DNA from: CAYMPW01 sp964558505
GTDB taxonomy: Archaea > Thermoplasmatota > Thermoplasmata > Methanomassiliicoccales > Methanomethylophilaceae
Assembly: GCA_964558505.1 (NCBI GenBank)
Contig: CAZLEI010000003.1
Coordinates: forward strand, 1 to 64,000
Length of the DNA: 64,000 nt
Direction of reading: 5' to 3'
In this document: one piece after another, positions 40,857 through 49,365 of the stretch
Numbering within the stretch: the first letter of the stretch is position 1
Layout of the letters: every line of letters begins with the position of its first letter
Translations under genes and position numbers: made by a program
The notes under the pieces: generated by a model
Database searches by the model: none
Seen by the model: the letters and a program-made list of their open reading frames with translations, nothing else
Told to the model about the DNA's origin: nothing

Positions 40857-41495
40857 TTGGCAGAAAAACCAACCGTGATGGCTGTGCAGAAGGCACTGGA
40901 TAGTGCAAAGAAGCGCAATTTTACTGAGACGGTTGAGTTGGCCATCAATCTCAAAGATGTGGACCTTTCAATCCCGAAGAACCGTATCCAGGAGGATATC
41001 ATCCTCCCTATGGGACGCGGGAAAGAGATGCACATCTGCGTCATTGGTGGTGGCGAACTTGCCTTGAAAGCCAAAGACGTTGCCGATCTTGTGATCACGC
41101 CCGAAGAACTCGGAGCGCTCGCAGACGACAAGAAACAGGCGAAGAAGGTCGCGAACAAGACGGACTACTTCATTGCCGAGGCCCCCATGATGGCGGCTGT
41201 AGGTAAGAGGCTCGGTACCGTTTTGGGTCCCCGCGGTAAAATGCCTAAGCCCATACCCCCGGGAGTCGATCCCAGCGGTATGATCAGCAACCTTCGCAGC
41301 AGTGTTTCCATCAGAACGAAAGACAGGAAAACCTTCCACGCACCCGTTGGAACGGCCACTATGTCCGCAGAGGAGATCGCAGAGAACATCGATGCGATCC
41401 TGAAGCGTGTAGAGGCCCACCTTGAGAAAGGTAAGATGAACATCGCTTCAGCTTACGTCAAGACGTCCATGGGACCCGCGGAGAGGATAATCTAA
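40857..41495 (+). CDS. rpl1: Large ribosomal subunit protein L1
   Basis: A 212-aa L1-stalk protein, also a known autogenous translational repressor in archaea. It holds KRNFTETVELAINLKDVDL and the signature GKRLGTVLGPRGKMPKPIP. I chose the TTG at 40857 (MAEKPTVMAV) because GAGGAGGA lies 7 bp upstream; a longer reading from 40824 would run through the leader. It heads L1-L10-L12. Confidence 0.95.
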   Translation: MAEKPTVMAVQKALDSAKKRNFTETVELAINLKDVDLSIPKNRIQEDIILPMGRGKEMHICVIGGGELALKAKDVADLVITPEELGALADDKKQAKKVANKTDYFIAEAPMMAAVGKRLGTVLGPRGKMPKPIPPGVDPSGMISNLRSSVSIRTKDRKTFHAPVGTATMSAEEIAENIDAILKRVEAHLEKGKMNIASAYVKTSMGPAERII

Positions 41496-41507
41496 GGAGG
41501 TCGTAAG

Positions 41508-42512
41508 ATGGCACACGTCGCAGCTTGGAAGAAGGACCTGGTGAAAGAGCTGGTCCAGGAGATGACCGAGAAACCCGTGGTCGCTGTTGTCGACCTTCAC
41601 GGGATTCCCGGCCAGCAGATCCAGTCGATGAGGGCGGGCCTCAGGGCTCACGCAACCCTCAAGATGACCAAGAACAACCTTATGCTCTTGGCCATCGACG
41701 AGGCTTCCAAACAGAAGCCTGGACTGGAGAAACTGAAGGATTTTGTGCACGGTCAGTGCGCTATCGTCGCGACGGATCTCAATCCGTTCAAACTGTTCAG
41801 GCAGCTTGAGTCGACGAAAACGCCCGCCGCCGCGAAAGCGGGGGAGATCGCGCCCATGGACATCGTCGTCCCCAAAGGACCGACGCCCTTCGGACCCGGA
41901 CCCATCATCGGTGAACTTCAGAAAATAGGCCTTCCCGCGGCTATTGACGCGGGAAAGATAGTAGTCAAAAAGGATACGACGCTCGTGAAGGTCGGAGAGC
42001 CGATCCCCGCGAACGTCGCCATGATGCTCCCTAAGCTGGAGATCCTGCCCATGATCGTAGGAATGGACCTCAGGTCCGCCTATGAGGACGGCACGATCTA
42101 CGGAAGGGATGTTCTGGACATTCCTGCTGACTACTACTCCACGATGTTCGCTACGGCTGCATGCAACGCACGTGCACTGGCTATGACGATCGCATTCCCC
42201 ACGAAGGAAACGATCGTACCGCTGATCACGAAAGCGTTCAGAGAGGCTATGGCTCTCTCTATATCGGCCGCGATACCAACCAGAGAAAACATCGAGACTC
42301 TCCTTGCGAAGGCAGACGCAGAAATGCTTGCCGTCGCATCTGCATCCGGATACAGCAACGAGGGCATTGCAGCCAGGCTTAACGCCGCGGCAGCATCGGC
42401 CCCGGTTGCGGCAGCATCCGAATCAGCGCCCGCAAAGGCTGAGGAAGTCGAGGAGGAAGAAGAGGTCAGCGAAGAAGAAGCAGCCGCTGGTCTCAGTGCA
42501 TTATTCGGCTAA
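41508..42512 (+). CDS. rpl10: Large ribosomal subunit stalk protein L10 (P0)
   Basis: A 334-aa stalk protein with rRNA-binding N-terminal domain (VAVVDLHGIPGQQIQSMR), the archaeal insertion domain, then a long C-terminal helical spine for L12 dimers. An Ala-rich hinge ends in EEEEEVSEEEAAAGLSALFG, shared with L12. AGGAGG lies just before the ATG. Second gene of the operon. Confidence 0.95.
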   Translation: MAHVAAWKKDLVKELVQEMTEKPVVAVVDLHGIPGQQIQSMRAGLRAHATLKMTKNNLMLLAIDEASKQKPGLEKLKDFVHGQCAIVATDLNPFKLFRQLESTKTPAAAKAGEIAPMDIVVPKGPTPFGPGPIIGELQKIGLPAAIDAGKIVVKKDTTLVKVGEPIPANVAMMLPKLEILPMIVGMDLRSAYEDGTIYGRDVLDIPADYYSTMFATAACNARALAMTIAFPTKETIVPLITKAFREAMALSISAAIPTRENIETLLAKADAEMLAVASASGYSNEGIAARLNAAAASAPVAAASESAPAKAEEVEEEEEVSEEEAAAGLSALFG

Positions 42513-42532
42513 ATAAATGGAGGATGAATAAT

Positions 42533-42844
42533 ATGGAGTATATCTACAGTGCAATGGTGCTTTACTCTGCAGGCAAAGACATTACCGAGGACGCAGTCTC
42601 CGGTATACTCAAAGCCGCAGGTGTCGAGCCTGACGCAGCCAAGATCAAATCCCTGATCGCATCCCTCGAGGGAGTCGACATAAAGGAGGCTATCGCTAAC
42701 GCCTCCGTAGCAGCAGCCGCACCCGCAGCTGTTGCCGCCGCTCCCGCCGCCGCAGCAGCCGCACCCGCAGCCGCCGCAGTCGAGGAAGAGGAAGCAGTCA
42801 GTGAGGAAGAGGCTGCAGCCGGCCTCAGCGCCCTGTTCGGATGA
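42533..42844 (+). CDS. rpl12: Large ribosomal subunit stalk protein L12 (P1-type)
   Basis: A 103-aa acidic stalk protein: N-terminal dimerization helices (MEYIYSAMVLYSAGKDITED), an extremely Ala/Pro-rich hinge, and the acidic C-terminal tail EEEAVSEEEAAAGLSALFG that recruits elongation factors. The ATG at 42533 is preceded by GGAGGAT. A T-rich tract after the stop (about 42870-42895) likely ends the operon. Confidence 0.95.
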   Translation: MEYIYSAMVLYSAGKDITEDAVSGILKAAGVEPDAAKIKSLIASLEGVDIKEAIANASVAAAAPAAVAAAPAAAAAAPAAAAVEEEEAVSEEEAAAGLSALFG

Positions 42845-42948
42845 ACAGGATGTTGGTCTGACAAAACAAAACCTTTTACTTTACAATTTTTATAATGTGA
42901 TGCTGGCATACGTTTATTAGATGGCAGACGGCTGTCGGACGTGATAAC

Positions 42949-43260
42949 ATGACGAACCAGGTCGAGAGGGTCACTGTCAGGCTCCCGGCGGAAACGTTGC
43001 AGATCTTGTCGGGCCTGGTGGATTCCGGAGAGTATTCCAACATCTCCGACGTCGTCAGGACCGCGGTCGAGGAGTTCATAAGTGCCAGGTTCACTCCTGA
43101 CAACATATCCAAGATAACCGTGGACCTTCCCAAGACCAAGGTCGTGGAGTTGGAATCATTGGTACGCAATGGAGATTCCGTGTCTTTGGATGATGCCGTA
43201 CGCAATGCGGTCAGGGAGTACGTCCGTGTCCGCATGGTGCCCGAGGAGAGGGATATTTGA
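42949..43260 (+). CDS. Tandem ribbon-helix-helix DNA-binding protein
   Basis: A 103-aa protein formed by two RHH (CopG/Arc) units. The first is ERVTVRLPAETLQILSGLVD...YSNISDVVRTAVEEFI; the second, from about residue 55, is SKITVDLPKTKVVELESLV...SLDDAVRNAVREYV (both quoted in part). Strand motifs VTVRLP and ITVDLP would contact DNA, so one chain mimics an RHH dimer. A TATA-like GTTTATTAG lies about 35 bp before the ATG. Its stop overlaps the TTG start of the FtsZ-like gene (TTGA), so the two are co-translated. Confidence 0.82.
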   Translation: MTNQVERVTVRLPAETLQILSGLVDSGEYSNISDVVRTAVEEFISARFTPDNISKITVDLPKTKVVELESLVRNGDSVSLDDAVRNAVREYVRVRMVPEERDI

Positions 43261-44132
43261 ACGATCCGATACTCGTCATCGGTGTCGGCGGAGGGGGTTG
43301 CACTTCAGTGAACCATCTCCGTTCTTTGTGCGATGCCAGCACTTTGACGGTAAATTCGGATTCCAGCAAAGGGTCTTTCGGCGTTGTTCTCACTGCATCC
43401 GAGGTCTCTGCATGCAGTGATGCTTCCCCGGATCTTTTGGCTTCGACACCGGGCGGCAGGGCACTCCTGGATGAGCTGTCCGGACACGATGCGATACTCG
43501 TGGTGGCTGGATTGGGAGGCGAGACGGGCAATGTGGTCGCACCTGCGGTCCTCGCATTGGCGGCGGATCTCGGACTGGCGACTGCATCCGTGGCGAGTCT
43601 CCCCATGAAGTTCGAGACGGGCCGTCGCGACCGTGCCGCCGGATCATTGGAGAAGCTGATGAGCATAGGGGACAGGACGGTACTAATCGATTCGGACAGG
43701 ATATCCGAGGAAGGCGAGGGGGACCTCAAGTACGATTCAATAATCCAGGCTGTGGATGAGATGACCTGTGAAGCGATAATACGCATGGCGGATATCATGC
43801 GCGGGCCGTTCAGGACCATGATGCCCGATGAGGCGTACACCGTGGGTTTCGCAGGCGGGAGCGATCCGGTCAAAGCATCTGCAGACGCGTTCTCATCATT
43901 GATGTCCCATGACGTCATACCACAGGCCAAGGCCCTGGTGCACATAGACGGTGCGATAACCGATTCCGAGAGAGAGGGCATAATCAATGCGGTGTCACTC
44001 ATAACGGGAGAGGTTCCGGAGGTTGTCGCGCAGGGGCCTCAGAGAGATGCAGTGGGAGTCATGGTGTTTAATCCCATTTCGGTCCGCCGAGTTTGTCGAT
44101 TATGCGTGATGCATCTCCGAGGACGCCCATGA
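43257..44132 (+). CDS. Divergent FtsZ/tubulin-superfamily protein
   Basis: A 291-aa protein. It starts DPILVIGVGGGGCTSVNHL, matching the FtsZ nucleotide-binding N-terminus, and has a T4-like loop GLGGETGNVVAPAVLALAADLG where canonical FtsZ has GGGTGTGAAP. A middle helix has TVLIDSDRI, and the C-terminal domain is short. The altered glycine loop and missing full C-terminal domain make it unlike a standard cell-division FtsZ. It is coupled to a tandem RHH protein. The last 65 bp overlap the convergent TrmJ gene; residues after VMVFN look unstructured, so an in-frame stop may have been lost. Confidence 0.7.
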   Translation: MNDPILVIGVGGGGCTSVNHLRSLCDASTLTVNSDSSKGSFGVVLTASEVSACSDASPDLLASTPGGRALLDELSGHDAILVVAGLGGETGNVVAPAVLALAADLGLATASVASLPMKFETGRRDRAAGSLEKLMSIGDRTVLIDSDRISEEGEGDLKYDSIIQAVDEMTCEAIIRMADIMRGPFRTMMPDEAYTVGFAGGSDPVKASADAFSSLMSHDVIPQAKALVHIDGAITDSEREGIINAVSLITGEVPEVVAQGPQRDAVGVMVFNPISVRRVCRLCVMHLRGRP

Positions 44133-44787
44133 TGGTGTTGTATTCGTATTTGGACGGTACCGCGCGTCCCATCAGCCTTTTGAACATTACGCTGGTGCCT
44201 TCAACCCTGTGTTCCGGATATTCGATGGACCTGAGGAGTTCGTCGAAGTATCTGTCCATGCGTTCCTTCTCCACGGGGTCCGCAGGTTCTACGACATGTT
44301 GCTCATAACATGTCTGGAACATCTCGTACATCACGATGTTCGCTGCATGGGACACGTTGAGGATGGGGAATCTCTCGCTAGTCGGTATCGTGACCAGTAC
44401 ATCGCACAATGCGAGTTCGTCCTGGAACAGGCCGGTGTCCTCGCGTCCGAACAGTATGGCCATCTGTTCTGGGTAATCTGAGATCTTGTTTGCGAAATCT
44501 CTGATCGGCATAGGTATGCGTATGTAGTTCTTGTCGCCCTTGGTCGTGATCCCGCTGGTGCCGACGACGAGGAAACAACCCTCCAGGGCCTCCTCCAGAG
44601 TATCCACGATATGCGCGTTGTCGAGGATGTCCGATCCATGCTTCGCACGACGGTAGGCATCGTCGCCGATCGGACAGGGATTCACCAGATAGAGATCGTC
44701 GAAGTCGAAGTTGGCCATGCCTCTGGCTATGGCTCCGATATTCCCCTCGAACTTCGCACCCACGAATACAATGCGAGCATTGGGCAT
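44068..44787 (-). CDS. trmJ: tRNA 2'-O-methyltransferase TrmJ (SPOUT family)
   Basis: A 239-aa SpoU/TrmH-type enzyme methylating the ribose at tRNA position 32. NARIVFVGAKFEGNIGAIARGMANF opens the family (quoted in part: GNIGAIARGMANF); the knot motifs are MAILFGREDTGL and IPTSERFPILNVSHAANIV (quoted in part: PILNVSHAANIV). The frame extends to 44859, but the ATG at 44787 gives the normal TrmJ N-terminus and lies about 28 bp after a TATA-like ACGTTAATACG. The C-terminal extension of about 60 residues is dimerization-like. It overlaps the FtsZ-like gene tail to tail. Confidence 0.88.
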   Translation of the reverse strand: MPNARIVFVGAKFEGNIGAIARGMANFDFDDLYLVNPCPIGDDAYRRAKHGSDILDNAHIVDTLEEALEGCFLVVGTSGITTKGDKNYIRIPMPIRDFANKISDYPEQMAILFGREDTGLFQDELALCDVLVTIPTSERFPILNVSHAANIVMYEMFQTCYEQHVVEPADPVEKERMDRYFDELLRSIEYPEHRVEGTSVMFKRLMGRAVPSKYEYNTIMGVLGDASRIIDKLGGPKWD

Positions 44788-44925
44788 GGGTTCTGCGATT
44801 GCATCAATCGTATTAACGTTATGCAGGGTGACGTCAGAATACGGCGTCATCATCAACAAGGCAGAGGATCGGAGTCAAAGTTTAGGTTAGAAATGTAAGG
44901 GGTTTATCGCAGTCGGATGCTGGCC

Positions 44926-47094
44926 TTATGCCAGCTCGCGTTTCACTATGTATAGTCCGCCTATTATCAGCAGGATTATGGCAAGTCCTCTGAAGAGGCC
45001 GGTATCGTTGAGCTGCAGTCCGGTGAGAGCGGATCCTGTGGCATTATTGCCGGTCGGCATTTCCGGTTCCACTGGTGTATCAGTACCGGGTTCAGATGTG
45101 CCGGGTATAGTAGGCACGCTGGGATTCGTTTCAGGCTCGACGGGCTTTATGGGGTCCACAGGCTCGACCGGGTCCACAGGCTCGACCGGGTCCACAGGCT
45201 CGACCGGGTCCACAGGATCTACGGGCTTCACGGGTTCTACGTATGCGCCGTAGGTGACATCATCTTCTTCACCGGGCGTTGCGGAATATACATTTCCGGA
45301 GGGCAGCACGATGCCTCCATAGTATGAACCCCATGGCACAGCCTCTTCCTTTCCCGAAGAGTATGTCTGACCGGCGCTGATGTTACCCTTGCCGATCTTC
45401 ACTTCACCCATGAAATTGAAGTTCTCTACTTTCACGTTCACTCCATCATCAGGCGAGCAGAATGCCGTGGTCCCGATGGTTTCGACACTGCTGTTGTCGC
45501 CGAAGGTCACGACTCCGTTGAATTGGAAGAATGCAGAGTCGCCAATCGTCTTCACCGAAGACGGTATGTTCACGGCAGTGGCGGAGTTTCCCGCCCATTC
45601 GAAGGCCTTTGCCCCGATGGATGCGATCCCCTCGCCGATGGCGACGGTTGTGAGGCCCTTGCAGGCGTAGAACGCACTGTCTCCGATCGCACCCGTGCTG
45701 TTGATGACGACCTCTTTGAGCGAGGGGCAATATGAGAATGCCAACTCATCGATCGAGCTGACGGTCGCGGGTACGGTGATGCTCTCGATCCCGGTCCCCC
45801 TGAAGCACTGGGAAGGTATGGTGGCGATCCCGCTGCCGATTTCGACGCCGGTGATCCCGCTGCATCCTCTGAACGCATCGGATCCCAGGGATGTTACCGT
45901 GTCCGGGATGACCAGGGTTCCGGTGAGGCCCGTGCATCCGTTGAATGCACTGCCCTCGATCCTCTCGACGCTTCCGGGGATGGCTATCCCGGTGAGGCCC
46001 GTGCATCCGCTGAACGCGCTCCATCCGATCGACTTTACACTTTCGGGAACGACGACGCTCTGGACCGCAGTGTTGTTCATGAATGCCTTGTTATCGATCC
46101 TCACGACTGAATATTCATCATCATCGATCGTTATCTTTTCTGGAATGGTCACATTCGCACTCAGGCCGTTGTAACCGACCACGAACGCGGTGTAGTTCCA
46201 AGCATTCACCTTATACAGCAGACCGCACACCTGGTATGAGGTTATGAGATCTTTACCGTCTCCAGTGGTTGAGACGAGATATTCTTGCCCCGTAATCTTG
46301 GGGAACTTTATCGGGCCGTAAAAGGAACCCCATGCGCCATATGCGGCCTCTTCGATCTTCTCGCCGGTTTCGGATATGTAGCAATCCTGTCCTTTGGCAA
46401 CATTTCCGGGGCCCATCTCCACTTCATCAGCGAAGTTGAAGTTCTTCACATCGGAAGCACCCCTGAACGCCCCCCATTCTATGGTATGTATCTTGCTCCC
46501 ATCTTCGAAGGTCACGATGCCCTTGAAAAACTGGAATGCAGAATCCTTTATCATCGTAACACTGGAAGGTATGGTGACCTTTGCGGAACTTCCGGCACTT
46601 TCGAATGCTCCATTTCCGATGATTGTTATGCCATCGCCGATGGTGATCTTGGTTATCCCCGTGCATCCATTGAATGCGTACGGTCCGATGGTTCCATTAT
46701 CGTTTCCGGCGTACGCTATCGTGACTTCGGTGAGGCCCGTGCATCCGGCGAATACTCTTTCGCCGATGGTCTTGACACTGTCGGGCATTACGACGGTCTT
46801 CAGAGTCGTTACGTTTTTGAACACATGGTTATTGGGGCCGACGGCGGTGACACTGTACGTTTTACCTTCTACCGTAATCGTTGAGGGTATAACGAGGTCT
46901 TCGGGCAGCGTACCGCCATACCCATAGATCGCAGCCTCGCTGCCGTCTATCTTGTACTTCAAGGAGTACGAATCATATTCGACGGTAACATCGGAGGCTC
47001 CATCGTTTTCGGAACCCGTGACCGCGACCGCGGACAATGTCATCAGCATCGCTGACGCCAGTGCAATGAGGGCAATCATCCTTTTCGTTTCCAT
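44926..47094 (-). CDS. BspA-like leucine-rich-repeat surface protein
   Basis: A 722-aa secreted, membrane-anchored protein. A signal peptide (METKRMIALIALASAMLM) is followed by BspA/Treponema-type LRRs, with repeated units such as VKTIGERVFAGCTGLTEVTI, SIGWSAFSGCTGLTGIAIPG and IEGSAFNGCTGLTGTLVIPD across residues about 70-590. A proline-rich stalk (PVDPVEP repeats) follows, and the chain ends in a transmembrane anchor (GLAIILLIIGGLYIVKRELA). Such proteins mediate adhesion in host-associated microbes. The ATG at 47094 was chosen over one three codons upstream. TTATATAC at 47139-47147 is a good TATA box. Confidence 0.88.
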   Translation of the reverse strand: METKRMIALIALASAMLMTLSAVAVTGSENDGASDVTVEYDSYSLKYKIDGSEAAIYGYGGTLPEDLVIPSTITVEGKTYSVTAVGPNNHVFKNVTTLKTVVMPDSVKTIGERVFAGCTGLTEVTIAYAGNDNGTIGPYAFNGCTGITKITIGDGITIIGNGAFESAGSSAKVTIPSSVTMIKDSAFQFFKGIVTFEDGSKIHTIEWGAFRGASDVKNFNFADEVEMGPGNVAKGQDCYISETGEKIEEAAYGAWGSFYGPIKFPKITGQEYLVSTTGDGKDLITSYQVCGLLYKVNAWNYTAFVVGYNGLSANVTIPEKITIDDDEYSVVRIDNKAFMNNTAVQSVVVPESVKSIGWSAFSGCTGLTGIAIPGSVERIEGSAFNGCTGLTGTLVIPDTVTSLGSDAFRGCSGITGVEIGSGIATIPSQCFRGTGIESITVPATVSSIDELAFSYCPSLKEVVINSTGAIGDSAFYACKGLTTVAIGEGIASIGAKAFEWAGNSATAVNIPSSVKTIGDSAFFQFNGVVTFGDNSSVETIGTTAFCSPDDGVNVKVENFNFMGEVKIGKGNISAGQTYSSGKEEAVPWGSYYGGIVLPSGNVYSATPGEEDDVTYGAYVEPVKPVDPVDPVEPVDPVEPVDPVEPVDPIKPVEPETNPSVPTIPGTSEPGTDTPVEPEMPTGNNATGSALTGLQLNDTGLFRGLAIILLIIGGLYIVKRELA
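45143..45214. repeat. 18-bp tandem repeats encoding the proline-rich stalk
   Basis: Three perfect 18-bp units, GGCTCGACCGGGTCCACA, at 45161-45178, 45179-45196 and 45197-45214, follow one degenerate unit at 45143-45160. Each encodes six residues of the PVDPVE stalk. The perfection of the units at DNA level suggests recent expansion and possible length variation. Confidence 0.85.
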
Positions 47095-47103
47095 TGTGTA
47101 CAT

Positions 47104-47372
47104 CTTCTCCTAAATCGTTTGATACATGTTCGTTTTAGCAGTATATAACGGAGTCAGTATGTACCTTAGGTTTTTTACTATCTTTCCTGAGATATTAATC
47201 ACGATGCCTGATTGCATCTATCCGATTTTCGGATTGATTTTCGGACACAGTCCCGGGTGCAGTGCCCGGAACGATATGCGCCCCTCTGCCGCGTCGTGTC
47301 CAGATCCGTAGTGCGTGCGTTGCAGGGTCGCGGAGCGATATCGCTAAAAGCGGATGCGCCCTTCACACGGAC
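47104..47372. promoter_or_regulatory. Divergent intergenic region, surface protein and PPS operon
   Basis: This 269-bp gap holds the surface-protein TATA box (47139-47147, minus). It also holds a TCCGA/TCGGA dyad at 47221-47233 and a CCGGG/CCCGG hairpin near 47253-47269. A weak TATA-like CGCTAAAAG lies near 47342, upstream of the PPS start. No protein frame in it is convincing. Confidence 0.4.
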
Positions 47373-48122
47373 GTGAGCATACCTACGGACCATCCAAGAT
47401 ACAGGTCTCTGATGACCAGGGAGCGCCTTGCGGAGATGGTGGACAGAGGGCTGGTCAATCCAACAGGCCTGATATCGCACGGGAGGGGGGAGGCATTCGA
47501 TTACCTCATGGGCGAACGCACATCGCCGGCGGCCCTGGAGGCCGAACGTGCAGCCGCCGCATACCTCCGTAGGGCGGTGAACCCCGTGGTGTGCGTCAAC
47601 GGGAATGCCGCCGCATTGGATCCGAAGAACCTCATAGCTCTAGCAGAGACGGTCTCTGCGAAGATGGAGGTCAACATATTCCATCGCACCGAGGAGAGGA
47701 TGGAGCTCCTGATATCATATCTGGAGGAGCAGGGGGCGAAGGGCGTGCTCGGGAGGAGTCCGGACGCAAGGATACCGGGCCTTACGTCCGATCGTGCCCT
47801 CTGCACGCGCGAAGGCATATTCGATTCCGATGTCATCGTCGTCCCCATAGAGGACGGGGACCGGGCCGAGGCCTTGGTGGCCATGGGGAAGGTGGTGATA
47901 TCCATCGACCTCAATCCTCTGTCGCGCACATCCAGGACGGCCACCGTCCCCATTTCCGACGAGATGACGCGCGCGTTGGAGAACATCATCAGATTGTACA
48001 ATGGGATGTCGGACTCCGAGGCCGACACAATAATAGCGGATTTCTCCAATACGGGGAACCGTGAAGCGGCTGTGAACGACATATGCTCGTCATTGAAGGC
48101 CGAGTTTGAAAGGAGAGATTGA
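47373..48122 (+). CDS. 4-phosphopantoate-beta-alanine ligase (phosphopantothenate synthetase)
   Basis: A 249-aa archaeal coenzyme A biosynthesis enzyme (COG1701/DUF137). SIPTDHPRYRSLMTRERL is the family opening, and VNPVVCVNGNAAALDPKNL, NIFHRTEERMELLISYLEEQGA (quoted in part) and SIDLNPLSRTSRTATV are conserved segments. It joins 4-phosphopantoate and beta-alanine using ATP. I chose the GTG at 47373, which gives the usual length; longer readings lack homologous sequence. First gene of a five-gene operon, 1 bp before the next start. Confidence 0.9.
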   Translation: MSIPTDHPRYRSLMTRERLAEMVDRGLVNPTGLISHGRGEAFDYLMGERTSPAALEAERAAAAYLRRAVNPVVCVNGNAAALDPKNLIALAETVSAKMEVNIFHRTEERMELLISYLEEQGAKGVLGRSPDARIPGLTSDRALCTREGIFDSDVIVVPIEDGDRAEALVAMGKVVISIDLNPLSRTSRTATVPISDEMTRALENIIRLYNGMSDSEADTIIADFSNTGNREAAVNDICSSLKAEFERRD

Positions 48123-48123
48123 C

Positions 48124-49365
48124 ATGGATCAGCAGCTTTTGGAGAAGGGAGTATTGAGATTGCATTGGGCAGAGGATCATATGCCGGTCCTGCAGGCCAT
48201 AAGGGCACGTTTCAGGGAAGAGCAGCCGTTCAAAGGCCTCAAGGTCGGCATGGCGCTCCACACCGAGGCGAAGACCGGCATACTGGCGATCACGCTCGCC
48301 GAGGGCGGTGCGAGCATCCGCTTGGCGAGCTGCAATCCGCTGTCCACCGACGACTCCGTCGCACTGGCGCTGAGGGAGAAGTACGGCATGGACGTGTACG
48401 CCAAGAAGGGCGAGACCCAAGAGGAGTACTACAACAATCTGAACAGCGTCCTCAACATGGCGCCCGATTACATAGTCGATGACGGTGCAGACCTCATAGC
48501 CATGGTCCACAAATCCCGTCGCGATGTGCTTCCGAACATAAAAGGGGCGAACGAGGAGACGACGACCGGGGTGATGCGCCTCAGGTCCATGGCCGCAGAC
48601 GGGGCATTGGAGTTCCCGGTCATCGCCGTGAACGATGCCCACATGAAGTACCTCTTCGACAACCGCTACGGCACGGGGCAGTCGGCATTCGACGGATGGA
48701 TGAACGCCACCAATCTCATGGTTTCGGGAAAGCGCCTGATCGTCGCAGGTTACGGATGGTGCGGCAAAGGGGTGGCCATGCGCGCGAAAGGCCTGGGCGC
48801 CAGTGTCATCGTGACAGAGGTCGATCCGATCAAAGCGCTGGAGGCCAAGATGGACGGGTTCGAGGTCATGAGGATGGAGGAAGCCGTCCGCATGGCGGAC
48901 ATAGTCATCACCGTGACCGGTTGCAAGGATGCCGTGGATGACAGGGCGCTCGCTGTTGCGAAAGACGGCTGCGTCTTCGGCAACGTCGGTCATTTCGACA
49001 ACGAGATCTCGAAGGTGGCGCTGCTGAGGCAGTCCGTATCGTCCGCCCGCGTCCGCGAGTCCGTCGACGAGTACAGGATGAGGGACGGGAGGAAGCTCTA
49101 TCTCATAGCTGACGGGCGCCTGATGAACCTGGCGGCCGGTCAGGGCCATCCTGCGGAGATCATGGACATGAGCTTCGCGATACAGGCCCTCGGCCTCGAG
49201 TACCTCGTTAAGAACCACGAATCCCTGGGCAAGGGGGTGCACGTCGTCCCCGCGGAGATGGATGTCGAGGTTGCCAAGATGAAGCTGGCCTCCATGGGGG
49301 TAACCATCGACACCCTCACCGAGGATCAGAAGGACTATGTGACCGGCTGGGAGGAAGGAACTTGA
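48124..49365 (+). CDS. ahcY: S-adenosyl- or S-inosyl-homocysteine hydrolase
   Basis: A 413-aa NAD-dependent hydrolase that clears the by-product of methylation. GMALHTEAKTGILAITLAEGG, DYIVDDGADL, VIAVNDAHMKYLFDNRYGTGQS (quoted in part: NDAHMKYLFDNRYGTGQS) and the NAD-binding VAGYGWCGKGVA are all diagnostic. In Methanocaldococcus the homologous enzyme acts on S-inosylhomocysteine. The PfkB kinase directly downstream would rephosphorylate the released nucleoside. GGAGAG lies 6 bp before the ATG. Confidence 0.94.
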   Translation: MDQQLLEKGVLRLHWAEDHMPVLQAIRARFREEQPFKGLKVGMALHTEAKTGILAITLAEGGASIRLASCNPLSTDDSVALALREKYGMDVYAKKGETQEEYYNNLNSVLNMAPDYIVDDGADLIAMVHKSRRDVLPNIKGANEETTTGVMRLRSMAADGALEFPVIAVNDAHMKYLFDNRYGTGQSAFDGWMNATNLMVSGKRLIVAGYGWCGKGVAMRAKGLGASVIVTEVDPIKALEAKMDGFEVMRMEEAVRMADIVITVTGCKDAVDDRALAVAKDGCVFGNVGHFDNEISKVALLRQSVSSARVRESVDEYRMRDGRKLYLIADGRLMNLAAGQGHPAEIMDMSFAIQALGLEYLVKNHESLGKGVHVVPAEMDVEVAKMKLASMGVTIDTLTEDQKDYVTGWEEGT

